Below the pieces are notes generated by a model. The model was not told where the DNA came from. It searched no databases and was given only the letters and a program-made list of their open reading frames with translations. Positions 7,194 to 16,315 of a DNA stretch of 64,000 nucleotides are shown piece after piece. Source of the stretch: Nocardioides litoris (GTDB lineage: Bacteria > Actinomycetota > Actinomycetes > Propionibacteriales > Nocardioidaceae); the NCBI RefSeq assembly GCF_006346315.1, contig NZ_VDMR01000009.1:186001-250000 (forward strand). The letters are read 5' to 3'. Position 1 is the stretch's first letter. Each line of letters starts with the position of its first letter. The translations under genes were made by a program, and so were the position numbers.

Positions 7194-8093
7194 ATGACCG
7201 GCCCCCTCGGCACCGCCCCCTTCGGCACCGTCCTCACCGCGATGGCCACGGCCTTCGCCCCCGACGGGTCGGTCGACCTCGAGGCCACCCAGCGCATCGC
7301 CCGCCACCTCGTCGACCACGGCCACGACGGCCTCGTCGTCTCCGGCACCACGGGGGAGTCGCCGACCACGACCAAGGAGGAGGACGGCGAGACGCTGCTC
7401 GCCGTCCGCGAGGCCGTCGGCCCCGACGTGCCGCTGGTCGCGGGCGTCGGCACCAACGACACCAGCACCTCGCTGTGGCTGGCCCAGCAGGCGCGCAAGA
7501 ACGGTGCCGACGGCGTGCTGCTCGTCTCGCCCTACTACAGCAAGCCCGGCCAGCGCGGCATGCTGCAGCACTTCCGCCAGGTCGTCGACGCCGCCGAGCT
7601 GCCCGTGATGCTGTACGACGTCCCCGGCCGCACCGGCTCGACCATCGCCCTGGAGACCTACACCGAGATGGCGGCCTGGGAGCAGGTCGTCGCGGTCAAG
7701 GACGCGGTCGGCGACCTGGCGAGGGGCAGCCGCCTCGTCGAGCTCGGCTACGCCGTCTACTCCGGTGACGACGAGCTCAACCTGGCCTGGCTGGCCCATG
7801 GCGCGGTCGGGTTCGTCTCGGTCGTCGGCCACGCCTGCGGCGACCAGCTGCGGGCCATGCACGACGCGTTCACCGGCGGCGACGTCGCCGGCGCGCGCGA
7901 GATCTACCAGCGCCTGCTGCCCGCGATCGACGCGGTCATGGGCGCAGCCAACTACGGAGCCACGACCGCGAAGGCGGCCCTCGAGCTGCTCGGCGTGCTC
8001 GACAACCGCCGCGTCCGCTCGCCGCTGGTCGCCCTCGACGACGACGAGGTGGCCGCGCTGCGCGTCGGCCTCGCCGCGTCCGGGCTGCTCTGA
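7194..8093 (+). CDS. dapA: 4-hydroxy-tetrahydrodipicolinate synthase
   Basis: 299 aa (beta/alpha)8 class I aldolase. It condenses pyruvate with aspartate semialdehyde in lysine and meso-diaminopimelate synthesis, which feeds peptidoglycan. Seen: V-V-S-G-T-T-G-E-S-P-T-T pyruvate-binding loop, L-V-S-P-Y-Y-S-K-P with the conserved tyrosines, M-L-Y-D-V-P-G-R-T-G with catalytic Tyr141, and V-A-V-K-D-A with Schiff-base Lys169. RNase J follows 38 nt later, the dapA-rnj order found widely in actinobacteria. Confidence 0.97.
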   Translation: MTGPLGTAPFGTVLTAMATAFAPDGSVDLEATQRIARHLVDHGHDGLVVSGTTGESPTTTKEEDGETLLAVREAVGPDVPLVAGVGTNDTSTSLWLAQQARKNGADGVLLVSPYYSKPGQRGMLQHFRQVVDAAELPVMLYDVPGRTGSTIALETYTEMAAWEQVVAVKDAVGDLARGSRLVELGYAVYSGDDELNLAWLAHGAVGFVSVVGHACGDQLRAMHDAFTGGDVAGAREIYQRLLPAIDAVMGAANYGATTAKAALELLGVLDNRRVRSPLVALDDDEVAALRVGLAASGLL

Positions 8094-8131
8094 CGTCGAC
8101 GACGCACCCACCGATCCGTGAGGACCACCAC

Positions 8132-9817
8132 GTGAGCCACCCGCACCCCGAGCTCTCCACCCCGCCGCCGCTGCCGAAGGGCGGGCTGCGCGTCATCCCG
8201 CTCGGCGGGCTCGGCGAGGTCGGGCGCAACATGACCGTCTTCGAGTACGACGGCCGACTGCTCATCGTCGACTGCGGGGTGCTCTTCCCCGAGGACCACC
8301 AGCCCGGCGTCGACCTGATCCTCCCCGACTTCGGCCCGATCCGGGACCGGCTGGACGACGTCGAGGCCCTGGTGCTGACCCACGGGCACGAGGACCACAT
8401 CGGCGCGACGCCGTACCTGCTGCGCGAGCGCCAGGACATCCCGCTCGTCGGTTCCGAGCTCACCCTCGCCCTGCTCGACAGCAAGCTGCGCGAGCACCGG
8501 CTGCGCAACACCGTGCACCACAAGGTCAAGGAGGGGCAGCGGCTCATCCTCGGCCCGTTCGAGCTCGAGTTCGTCGCGGTCAACCACTCCATCCCCGACG
8601 CGCTGGCCATCGTCATCCGCACCGGCACCGCGACGGTGCTGCACACCGGCGACTTCAAGATGGACCAGCTGCCGCTCGACGGCCGGATCACCGACCTGCG
8701 GGCCTTCGCGCGGGTGGGGGAGGAGGGGGTCGACCTCTTCCTCACCGACTCCACCAACGCCGAGACGCCGGGCTTCACGCCGGCGGAGAAGTCGATCACG
8801 CCCGTGGTCGACCAGGTCTTCCGCGACAGCAAGCAGCGCATCATCGTGGCCTGCTTCGCCTCCCACGTGCACCGCGTCCAGCAGGTGCTCGACGCCGCAG
8901 TGGCCAACAACCGCAAGGTGGCCTACGTCGGCCGCTCGATGGTGCGCAACATGGGCATCGCCCGCGACCTAGGCTACCTCACCGTCCCCGGCGGCACCCT
9001 CGTCGACGCCAAGGAGCTGGCCGACCTGCCGCCGGAGCGTCAGGTGCTCATCTCCACGGGCAGCCAGGGCGAGCCCATGAGTGCGCTGAGCCGGATCGCC
9101 CAGCGCAGCCACAACTTCGTGCACATCGAGGAGGGCGACACCGTCCTGCTCGCCTCGAGCCTCATCCCCGGCAACGAGAACGCCGTCTACCGGGTCATCA
9201 ACGGCCTGGCCCGCTGGGGCGCCAACGTCGTGCACAAGGGCAACGCCCACGTGCACGTCAGCGGCCACGCCAGCGCGGGCGAGCTGCTCTACTGCTACAA
9301 CATCGTGCAGCCCCGCAACGTGCTCCCGGTGCACGGCGAGATCCGGCACATGCTGGCCAACGCCGAGCTGGCCCGGGCCACCGGCGTCGAGAACGTCGTG
9401 GTCGCCGAGGACGGCGTCGTGGTCGACCTCGTCGACGGCGTGGCCACGATCACCGGCAAGGTCGACGTCGGCCTCGTCTTCGTCGACGGCACCTCGGTCG
9501 GCGACATCACCGAGGCCGACCTCAAGGACCGACGGATCCTGGGCGAGGAGGGCTTCATCTCCGCCATCGTGGTCGTCGACTCGGTCAGCGGGAAGGTCTC
9601 GGCCGGGCCCGAGATCCACGCCCGCGGGTTCGCCGAGGACGACGCGGTCTTCGACGCCGTCAAGCAGCCCATCATCGACGCCGTCAACGCGGCGCTCGCC
9701 GAGGGCAACACCGACGCCTACCAGCTGCAGCAGACCATCCGCCGGGTGGTCGGTCGCTGGGTCAGCGGCGCGCACCGCCGCCGCCCGATGATCATCCCGG
9801 TCGTCGTCGAGGCCTGA
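8132..9817 (+). CDS. rnj: ribonuclease J
   Basis: 561 aa, the usual RNase J length. A metallo-beta-lactamase/beta-CASP nuclease with endo- and 5'-3' exonuclease activity in mRNA decay and rRNA maturation. The zinc motif is H84-x-H86-x-D88-H89 (T-H-G-H-E-D-H-I-G-A). The beta-CASP segment has L-I-S-T-G-S-Q-G-E-P-M-S and H-V-S-G-H-A-S, with P-V-H-G-E before the C-terminal domain. GTG start after a purine-rich G-A-G-G-A. A strong hairpin follows. Confidence 0.96.
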   Translation: MSHPHPELSTPPPLPKGGLRVIPLGGLGEVGRNMTVFEYDGRLLIVDCGVLFPEDHQPGVDLILPDFGPIRDRLDDVEALVLTHGHEDHIGATPYLLRERQDIPLVGSELTLALLDSKLREHRLRNTVHHKVKEGQRLILGPFELEFVAVNHSIPDALAIVIRTGTATVLHTGDFKMDQLPLDGRITDLRAFARVGEEGVDLFLTDSTNAETPGFTPAEKSITPVVDQVFRDSKQRIIVACFASHVHRVQQVLDAAVANNRKVAYVGRSMVRNMGIARDLGYLTVPGGTLVDAKELADLPPERQVLISTGSQGEPMSALSRIAQRSHNFVHIEEGDTVLLASSLIPGNENAVYRVINGLARWGANVVHKGNAHVHVSGHASAGELLYCYNIVQPRNVLPVHGEIRHMLANAELARATGVENVVVAEDGVVVDLVDGVATITGKVDVGLVFVDGTSVGDITEADLKDRRILGEEGFISAIVVVDSVSGKVSAGPEIHARGFAEDDAVFDAVKQPIIDAVNAALAEGNTDAYQLQQTIRRVVGRWVSGAHRRRPMIIPVVVEA

Positions 9818-9860
9818 GGTCCTGGCCCCTGGCCCCTAGGCCCGGCCCCGGAGGGCCCCA

Positions 9861-9907
9861 GACGCGGAGGAGCCCCCGCCGGCGATGCCGGCGGGGGCTC
9901 CCGCGTC
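9861..9907. terminator. bidirectional intrinsic terminator-like hairpin
   Basis: A perfect 14-bp GC stem (9870-9883 with 9887-9900, loop GAT). After a 2-nt bulge it is extended by a further perfect 7-bp stem (9861-9867 with 9901-9907). There is no U-tract, as is common in high-GC actinobacteria. It lies between the converging ends of rnj and the M4 protease gene, so it can serve both. Confidence 0.85.
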
Positions 9908-9922
9908 ATGGTGCCGCTGGGG

Positions 9923-12900
9923 TCAGCGGAGCACCCGGACGGTGATCACCCGGGACCTCTTGGTCCGGTAGTTCGCCCCGCCCTCGTAGACGGCGGTGAA
10001 CTTGTAGGTGCCGACCCGGTTGAGGTCGCGGGTCGTGATGCGCGCGAAGCCGTTGCGCAGCGTCGCCGCACCCCAGGACTTGCCCTGGGCCCGCAGGCTG
10101 ACCCGGCCGGCCGGGACCCCGGCGGGCGACTCGACCTCGACCCGGACGTTGACCCGGTTGGTCCGCTTGACCTTCTTGGAGGCCTTGATCACCCGGACGG
10201 AGGTCGACGCCTTGCGGACGGTGACGGCCACCGGGACCTCGGCGGCACCGAAGGTGCCGTCACCGGCGTAGGAGACGGTCAGCGCGTAGGTGCCGGCCGG
10301 GGTGTCGGCGGGCAGGGGCAGCGTCGCCGTCCCACCGTCGAGCTCCGCCGTGACCGGAGCGCCGGCGCCCTCGAGGGTCACCGTGCCGGTGGCCTCCTCG
10401 GGTGCGGAGACCTTGACCGAGCTGGCGTTGCCGAAGGTGGAGGGCTGGGGCTGGTGCACGGCGGTCAGGTCGGTGGCGTCCTTGCAGACGGTGAGGACCA
10501 GGTTGTCGAGGTACCAGCCGTCGTTGCCGCCGCAGCCGTCACGACCGAAGTCGAAGCGCAGCTTGACCTTGTCGCCCGCCTTCACGCCGAGCTTGGCCAG
10601 CGAGATCGTCGACTGGCCCCAGCTGCCGACCGTCTTGCCGCCGTCGGTGCCGGTGAAGCCCGGCTGGCCCGCGAGCGGCGAGGTGTTGGTCGCCGCGCCG
10701 GCCATCGTGGCGTTGTAGGGGTTGAAGAGGTACGCCGACGCGGGGACCAGCAGGAACGGGCTGCCGTTGACGCTGGCCTTGACGTTGCCGCCGTCGTACC
10801 CGCCCTCCGTCGCCACGTAGTGGTCGACGCTGACGCGCGGGGTCTGGCCGGCGGGGACGGTCAGCTCCTTGCTCACGATCGAGTCGCGGCTGGAGATGTC
10901 GTCGTCGCCGGGGGCGCAGGCGCCCTCGTCGGGGTCGGGGGCGTAGGCGACGGTGCCGGTACGGCCACCGGGGGCCTGGTCGGTGGCCTTCCACGGGAAG
11001 CCCTCCGTGGCGCCCGTGGCCAGCTGCTGCTCCGGGGTCCAGCTGGTCAGGCCCTTCTCGAAGTCGTCGACGACAGTGGTCTCGACGACGGTGCCGTCAC
11101 CACAGGGGCTGACCTTGCCGGGGGCGAGCAGCGGCTGGAAGTTGCACTGGACCGGGTCCTTGCGCATCTCCACGGCCACGACGGCCTTGCTGACCGACTG
11201 GCAGTCGGTGGCGGTGATGGAGTCCGCGGCGGCCGGGGTCGCGTTCGCCACGGTCGAGAGCTTGTTGATCGGCCTGCCGACCAGCTCGGCGCAGGACTGC
11301 TCCAGGGCGTTGGCCGCGTCGGTGAAGTCCGAGGACGGCACCAGGTGGGCGGTCTGGGCGACCCACCAGATGTTGGCCGCCTTGTCGAGGCCGATGCCCG
11401 CGATGGTCTGGCCGTTGTAGGTGCCGCCGTCGACCATCAGCGCGTAGGCGTGGTTGGGCACACCCGAGTTGCCGTGGACGCCGCCGTTGTCGGTGAGCAG
11501 CGGGTCGCAGTTGTACTCGGCGTCGCTGACCTTGCCGGGGTTGCCGTAGCAGGTGGGGTTCCACATGTCGCGGATCGCGCCGCCGAAGGCGGTGGACTTC
11601 TCGCCCACGAGCCACCGGTTGGCGACCGGGCGGGTGGAGGCGTCCTCGGCCTGGATGGTCATGGCGACCGCGCCGGCGCCCTTGATGCGGGCACCGTCGC
11701 CCTGGGTGACCATGAGGCCCCGGATCGTCGACTCGCCCGACGGGGAGATCGGCAGGCCCGCGGCGTTGTTGCCGAAGACGATGCCGACCGCGCCGGCGGC
11801 CTTGGCCTGGTCGGCCTTGATCTGGAACGAGCAGGTGCCGCGGTCGGCGTAGGCCCACTTGCCGGACACGGCGGTGGCGTTGGAGTAGGCCGAGCAGCCG
11901 TCGGTGGTCGAGGGGCCGGCCGCGTCGGCGGCGTCGGTGGCCACGACGACCTCGGCGGTGATGGTCTCGGCGGTGAAGGCGGGGCCGAAACCGGCGGCCG
12001 CCGCCGTGCACGGACCGGCAGCCGAGGCGGGCGCGGTGATGTTGACCTGCAGCTTGGCCGGGGCGGTCGGGTCGCACTGGGTGGTCGTGCGGACCTTGTT
12101 CTCCTCGCCCTCGTCCTCGCGGTTGTTGATGAGGTCGAGCGTCTCGCCCCACACGTCGGAGTAGGCCTCGTTGAGCGCGCCGGACTGGTACTGGTAGATC
12201 AGGCCGGAGGTGTACTCGGTGTAGGCGTGGCCCCACTCGTGGGAGACGACGTCGTCGGAGGTGACACCGTTGCAGTAGTTGGTCGTGGTGCCGTTCCAGT
12301 TGGCGTTGGGGCAGCTGATGCGCGGGTCGTTGTTGACCGTGCGCATCCGGGCGCCCTCGCCGTCGTAGGAGTCACGACCGAAGGTGTTCTTGAACATCCA
12401 GTAGGACTCGCCCGCGGAGTTGACCAGGTTCTGCTGGTCCACGTTGAGGGAGCCGGGGAACGGGTCGCCCTCGCCCCACACCTTGGTGATGACCGGGGCC
12501 GCGGCGGTGCCGGTCGCCTCGTTGAGCTCGCGGTCGAGCGCGGCGTGCACGAGGGAGTAGCGGTTGACGGGCTTGCCGGTGTTGGCGTCGATGAAGACCT
12601 GGTCGCGGACGTCACCGCCGTCGGAGACCTCGACGACGTAGGCCAGGACGGCCTCGCCCTGCTCGCCCTTGAGGGCACCGAGGCGGTAGACCTGCAGCTC
12701 GTTGGTGACGGCCTCGACGCCCGAGGTGTCGGCCTTGGCGCCCTCGTGGGAGGTCGGCGGGTCCTCCTTGACGAAGCCCACGGCCCGCTCGGCGGCCTGG
12801 GAGGGGGACAGGCGCGGCGTCGTGGACAGGTCGAGGTCGGGCGCGGCGTAGCCGGCAACCGAGGTCAGGTCGCCCTGCTCGTCGACGGTCGCCTTGAGCG

Positions 12901-13306
12901 CGGAGCCGAAGACCGGCAGACCGCGGTACTCCTGGTGGTAGGTCACGGTCCAGCCGACCTGGCTGGGGGTGACGCTGCCCTGGACCAGCTGGTCCTTGCC
13001 GAGGCCGAACGACGAGCCGTACTGGTCGAGGTAGGCGGTCGCCTTGGCCACGGCCGAGGTCGGCGAGGACGCCTGGCGGCCCGGGAGGAGGTCGGCGTTG
13101 GCGCCGCGGGCGGCGACGAAGCCGACCTTGCCGGTCGCGCTGTCGGTGGAGGCGACGACGGTCCCGTCGGCGGCCGCGCGCAGCGCGGACACCCCCGTCG
13201 GGTCGTCGGTGCGGGCAGCACCGACGGCGGCTGACGGCGACCCCGGCACGAGCGCCAGGCCCGTGACGGCGAGCGCCACGCTCAGCCCGGTCTTGAGGAA
13301 TTTCAC
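9923..13306 (-). CDS. secreted M4-family (thermolysin-like) metalloprotease with PA insert and C-terminal Ig-like domains
   Basis: 1127 aa. A Sec signal peptide (V-K-F-L-K-T-G-L-S-V-A-L-A-V then a P-S-A-A cleavage region) is followed by an FTP/PepSY-type propeptide to about residue 215. The catalytic domain has H356-E-W-G-H360 as zinc site and G-A-L-N-E380-A-Y-S-D giving the third ligand. A PA domain is inserted at about 440-560. The catalytic domain then resumes with G-G-V-H-G-N-S-G-V-P-N-H-A near 609. The C-terminal third has a carbohydrate-binding-like module and two Ig-like repeats ending in I-T-V-R-V-L-R. Start: GTG at 13306 preceded by GGAGGG; an upstream in-frame start would put 21 charged residues before the signal peptide. 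Likely an extracellular scavenging protease. Confidence 0.92.
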   Translation of the reverse strand: MKFLKTGLSVALAVTGLALVPGSPSAAVGAARTDDPTGVSALRAAADGTVVASTDSATGKVGFVAARGANADLLPGRQASSPTSAVAKATAYLDQYGSSFGLGKDQLVQGSVTPSQVGWTVTYHQEYRGLPVFGSALKATVDEQGDLTSVAGYAAPDLDLSTTPRLSPSQAAERAVGFVKEDPPTSHEGAKADTSGVEAVTNELQVYRLGALKGEQGEAVLAYVVEVSDGGDVRDQVFIDANTGKPVNRYSLVHAALDRELNEATGTAAAPVITKVWGEGDPFPGSLNVDQQNLVNSAGESYWMFKNTFGRDSYDGEGARMRTVNNDPRISCPNANWNGTTTNYCNGVTSDDVVSHEWGHAYTEYTSGLIYQYQSGALNEAYSDVWGETLDLINNREDEGEENKVRTTTQCDPTAPAKLQVNITAPASAAGPCTAAAAGFGPAFTAETITAEVVVATDAADAAGPSTTDGCSAYSNATAVSGKWAYADRGTCSFQIKADQAKAAGAVGIVFGNNAAGLPISPSGESTIRGLMVTQGDGARIKGAGAVAMTIQAEDASTRPVANRWLVGEKSTAFGGAIRDMWNPTCYGNPGKVSDAEYNCDPLLTDNGGVHGNSGVPNHAYALMVDGGTYNGQTIAGIGLDKAANIWWVAQTAHLVPSSDFTDAANALEQSCAELVGRPINKLSTVANATPAAADSITATDCQSVSKAVVAVEMRKDPVQCNFQPLLAPGKVSPCGDGTVVETTVVDDFEKGLTSWTPEQQLATGATEGFPWKATDQAPGGRTGTVAYAPDPDEGACAPGDDDISSRDSIVSKELTVPAGQTPRVSVDHYVATEGGYDGGNVKASVNGSPFLLVPASAYLFNPYNATMAGAATNTSPLAGQPGFTGTDGGKTVGSWGQSTISLAKLGVKAGDKVKLRFDFGRDGCGGNDGWYLDNLVLTVCKDATDLTAVHQPQPSTFGNASSVKVSAPEEATGTVTLEGAGAPVTAELDGGTATLPLPADTPAGTYALTVSYAGDGTFGAAEVPVAVTVRKASTSVRVIKASKKVKRTNRVNVRVEVESPAGVPAGRVSLRAQGKSWGAATLRNGFARITTRDLNRVGTYKFTAVYEGGANYRTKRSRVITVRVLR

Positions 13307-13600
13307 GAGATGTTCCCTCCGAGTGGAATGTTTGCGGCCGGCCTGTGATGTGGCCCACCAACGCGCCACCTTAAGGAACCCTGAGCAGAAGGGCTAGGGC
13401 AGACCTAGTCACGGCTGGGTAACGGGAATGGCTCGAACAGGTCAGGGCGCGCCACCCGAACAGGTGACACGCGCGGTGGGGTGCGCAGATCGTGTGACCT
13501 GTGGTGCACGAGGGTCGAACGAGGGCCGTGTGCCGGATGGGGACGACACGCATTCCTGTGGTCCCTGGGACGCACGAGGCGATCACCTAGGTTTGCTGTC
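13307..13600. other. divergent intergenic region between the M4 protease and ftsK
   Basis: 294 bp with no credible ORF. It holds the GGAGGG ribosome binding site of the protease (minus strand, just above 13306) and the ftsK -10 box at 13588. It also holds a 10-bp dyad with one mismatch (13461-13470 CAGGTGACAC against 13492-13501 GTGTGACCTG, with GCGC steps inside) and a perfect 5-bp dyad around 13561-13571. The large dyad could be an operator for either divergent gene; no family motif is recognised. Confidence 0.5.
13588..13593 (+). promoter_or_regulatory. leaderless -10 box of ftsK
   Basis: TAGGTT, 7 nt before the ATG at 13601; the same hexamer as at gcvT. Confidence 0.5.
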
Positions 13601-16315
13601 ATGGCGACCCGTACGTCTTCCCCGCCGGGGTCGCGCAGCTCTAGCACGTCCGGTCGCAGCCGGAGCAGCACGAGCAGCACTGCCCGGAGCACACGGAAGA
13701 CGCCCCCGAAGAAGTCCGGTTCCTCCGGCAAGCCCGCGGCCCGCGGCGGCCGCACGACGTCCTCGCGGCGACCGGCCCGCCCGCCGGCGCGTCCGGCGCC
13801 GCGCGCGGTGCGCACCGGACCGGGGCCTGTCGCCCGCCTCTTCCGCGGCCTCGCCCGCGCCCTGGCCGCCGTCTGGCTCGCCGTCGCGCACGCCGTCGGG
13901 TCCGGTGCCCGCAGCCTGGGCCGCAGCGCCCGCGACCTCGAGCCCGAGCAGCGCCGCGACGGGGCCGGGCTCTTCCTGGTCGGCGTCGCGGTCGTCGTCG
14001 GCGCCGCGGTCTGGTTCGCCGCGCAGGGCGGGGTGATGGGCCTGGCCCGCACCGCCGTGGTCGGCAGCGTCGGGAAGGTCGGCTGGCTGGTGCCGCTGGC
14101 CCTGGTCTGGGCCGGCTGGCGCCTCATGCGCCACCCCGTCGAGCAGGGCCCCGCGGGGCGCCAGGCCGTCGGCTGGGCCGCGCTCGGCCTCGGCGTGCTC
14201 GGCGTCGTCCACATCGCCTCCGGCAACCCCCAGCCCGTCGAGGGCGACACCACCCCGCTGCGCGAGGGCGGCGGCGCCATCGGGTACGTCGTCTCCTCGC
14301 TGCTCCTCGACCTGCTGCCCTCGGCCGCGGTCGTCGTGCCGGTGCTGGTGCTCGTCGCCCTGTTCGGCGTCCTCGTCATCACCGCCACCCCGCTCTACCG
14401 GGTGCCCGAGCGCCTGCGCGACCTGTGGGACTTCGCCCTCGGCCGTCCGCCGCTCGACGAGGACGACGCGTCGGCCCACGGGCACGGGGACGACATCGAC
14501 CCCGACATGGGGGACCCGGCCTACGACACGCCGCTGGTCGAGGAGGCGCCGCGCAGGCGGCGCCGCAAGCCCGCCGCCGTCGACCCTGTCGAGGCCGGCC
14601 CCGAGACCGAGTCCTTCGACGCCCTCGACGTCGCGCTCGCCCACGACGAGCCCGAGGCGGCCCCGCGGGCCGGCCGCAAGCGCACCCCGCCCCCGGTCCT
14701 GGCCGAGCCCGCGCCGTACGAGCCGTTCGCGCCCGAGCCCGAGCCCGTGGCCGTCGTGCCCGAGCCCGTGGTCGACGACGGCCCGCTCGAGCCGCCGCCG
14801 CACACGCCGATCGAGCCCCGCATGGAGCAGCTGGCGCTCTCCGGCGACATCGTCTACTCCCTGCCCGGCAACGCCGTGCTCAAGGAGGGCTCGCCCCACA
14901 AGGCGCGGTCCAAGGCCAGCGACGCGGTGGTCGACCGGCTGACCCAGGTGCTCGACGAGTTCGGCATCGACGCCCAGGTCACCGGCTACACCCGCGGCCC
15001 GACCGTCACCCGCTACGAGGTCGAGCTGGGCCCGGCGGTCAAGGTCGAGAAGATCACCGGCATCCAGAAGAACATCTCCTACGCCGTCGCCTCGGCCGAC
15101 GTGCGGATCCTCAGCCCGATCCCCGGCAAGTCGGCGGTCGGCGTGGAGATCCCCAACGTCGACAAGGAGATCGTCAGCCTCGGCGACGTGCTCCGCTCCG
15201 GCGCCGCCCGCGGCGACCACCACCCGATGGTCGCGGGCCTCGGCAAGGACGTCGAGGGCGGGTTCGTGGTGGCCAACCTGGCCAAGATGCCGCACCTGCT
15301 CGTCGCCGGCGCCACGGGCTCGGGCAAGTCGTCGTTCATCAACTCGATGATCACCTCGGTGCTGATGCGGGCCACGCCCGACGAGGTGCGGATGATCATG
15401 GTCGACCCCAAGCGGGTCGAGCTGAACGCCTACGAGGGCGTGCCCCACCTGATCACCCCGATCATCACCAACCCCAAGAAGGCCGCCGAGGCCCTCGCCT
15501 GGGTCGTGCGCGAGATGGACCTGCGCTACGACGACCTGGCCAACTTCGGGTTCCGCCACATCGACGACTTCAACAAGGCGGTGCGGGCCGGCAAGGTCGA
15601 GCTGCCGCCGGGCAGTGAGCGCGTCCTGGCGCCCTACCCCTACCTGCTGGTCATCGTCGACGAGCTCGCCGACCTCATGATGGTCGCCCCGCGCGACGTC
15701 GAGGACGCGGTCGTGCGGATCACCCAGCTGGCCCGCGCGGCCGGCATCCACCTGGTGCTCGCCACCCAGCGGCCCTCGGTCGACGTCGTCACCGGCCTCA
15801 TCAAGGCCAACGTGCCGTCGCGGCTCGCCTTCGCCACCTCCTCCCTCGCCGACAGCCGGGTCATCCTCGACCAGCCGGGCGCGGAGAAGCTGGTCGGCCA
15901 GGGTGACGGGCTGTTCCTGCCGATGGGCGCCTCCAAGCCCGTCCGCGTGCAGGGCGCCTGGGTGACCGAGGCCGAGATCGCGCAGGTCGTCAAGCACTGC
16001 AAGGGCCAGCTCGAGCCGACGTACGTCGAGGACGTCACCGCGCCCGCCAAGAGCGACCGGGTCCTCGACGACGACATCGGCGACGACATGGACCTGGTGG
16101 TCCAGGCCGTCGAGCTGGTGGTGTCGACCCAGTTCGGGTCGACCTCGATGCTGCAGCGCAAGCTGCGGGTCGGCTTCGCCAAGGCGGGCCGGCTCATGGA
16201 CATCCTCGAGAGCCGGGGCGTCGTCGGACCCAGCGAGGGCTCCAAGGCCCGCGACGTGCTGGTCAAGCCCGACGAGGTCGACGCCGTCATCTTCACCATC
16301 CAGGGGGAGCAGTGA
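13601..16315 (+). CDS. ftsK: DNA translocase FtsK/SpoIIIE
   Basis: 904 aa. The first 70 residues are Ser/Arg/Lys-rich and basic. About four transmembrane helices follow (residues 125-260), then an acidic, Pro-rich linker to about 410. The RecA-like motor has Walker A G570-A-T-G-S-G-K-S577, Walker B Y-L-L-V-I-V-D-E-L-A-D-L-M, and L-A-T-Q-R-P-S-V-D-V-V-T-G. The C-terminal gamma winged-helix domain (V-V-S-T-Q-F-G-S-T-S-M-L-Q-R) reads KOPS-type polar sequences. It pumps chromosomal DNA through the closing septum and helps dimer resolution. Start at ATG 13601 because of the TAGGTT box; an upstream TTG extension looks non-coding. Confidence 0.96.
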   Translation: MATRTSSPPGSRSSSTSGRSRSSTSSTARSTRKTPPKKSGSSGKPAARGGRTTSSRRPARPPARPAPRAVRTGPGPVARLFRGLARALAAVWLAVAHAVGSGARSLGRSARDLEPEQRRDGAGLFLVGVAVVVGAAVWFAAQGGVMGLARTAVVGSVGKVGWLVPLALVWAGWRLMRHPVEQGPAGRQAVGWAALGLGVLGVVHIASGNPQPVEGDTTPLREGGGAIGYVVSSLLLDLLPSAAVVVPVLVLVALFGVLVITATPLYRVPERLRDLWDFALGRPPLDEDDASAHGHGDDIDPDMGDPAYDTPLVEEAPRRRRRKPAAVDPVEAGPETESFDALDVALAHDEPEAAPRAGRKRTPPPVLAEPAPYEPFAPEPEPVAVVPEPVVDDGPLEPPPHTPIEPRMEQLALSGDIVYSLPGNAVLKEGSPHKARSKASDAVVDRLTQVLDEFGIDAQVTGYTRGPTVTRYEVELGPAVKVEKITGIQKNISYAVASADVRILSPIPGKSAVGVEIPNVDKEIVSLGDVLRSGAARGDHHPMVAGLGKDVEGGFVVANLAKMPHLLVAGATGSGKSSFINSMITSVLMRATPDEVRMIMVDPKRVELNAYEGVPHLITPIITNPKKAAEALAWVVREMDLRYDDLANFGFRHIDDFNKAVRAGKVELPPGSERVLAPYPYLLVIVDELADLMMVAPRDVEDAVVRITQLARAAGIHLVLATQRPSVDVVTGLIKANVPSRLAFATSSLADSRVILDQPGAEKLVGQGDGLFLPMGASKPVRVQGAWVTEAEIAQVVKHCKGQLEPTYVEDVTAPAKSDRVLDDDIGDDMDLVVQAVELVVSTQFGSTSMLQRKLRVGFAKAGRLMDILESRGVVGPSEGSKARDVLVKPDEVDAVIFTIQGEQ

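Noticed and set aside
9908..13234. An 1108-codon plus-strand open frame opposite the M4 protease
   Set aside because: Gly/Val/Asp/Arg-rich antisense product with no motif, no start context and the same GC3 artefact; the minus-strand protein has a signal peptide and a zinc site.
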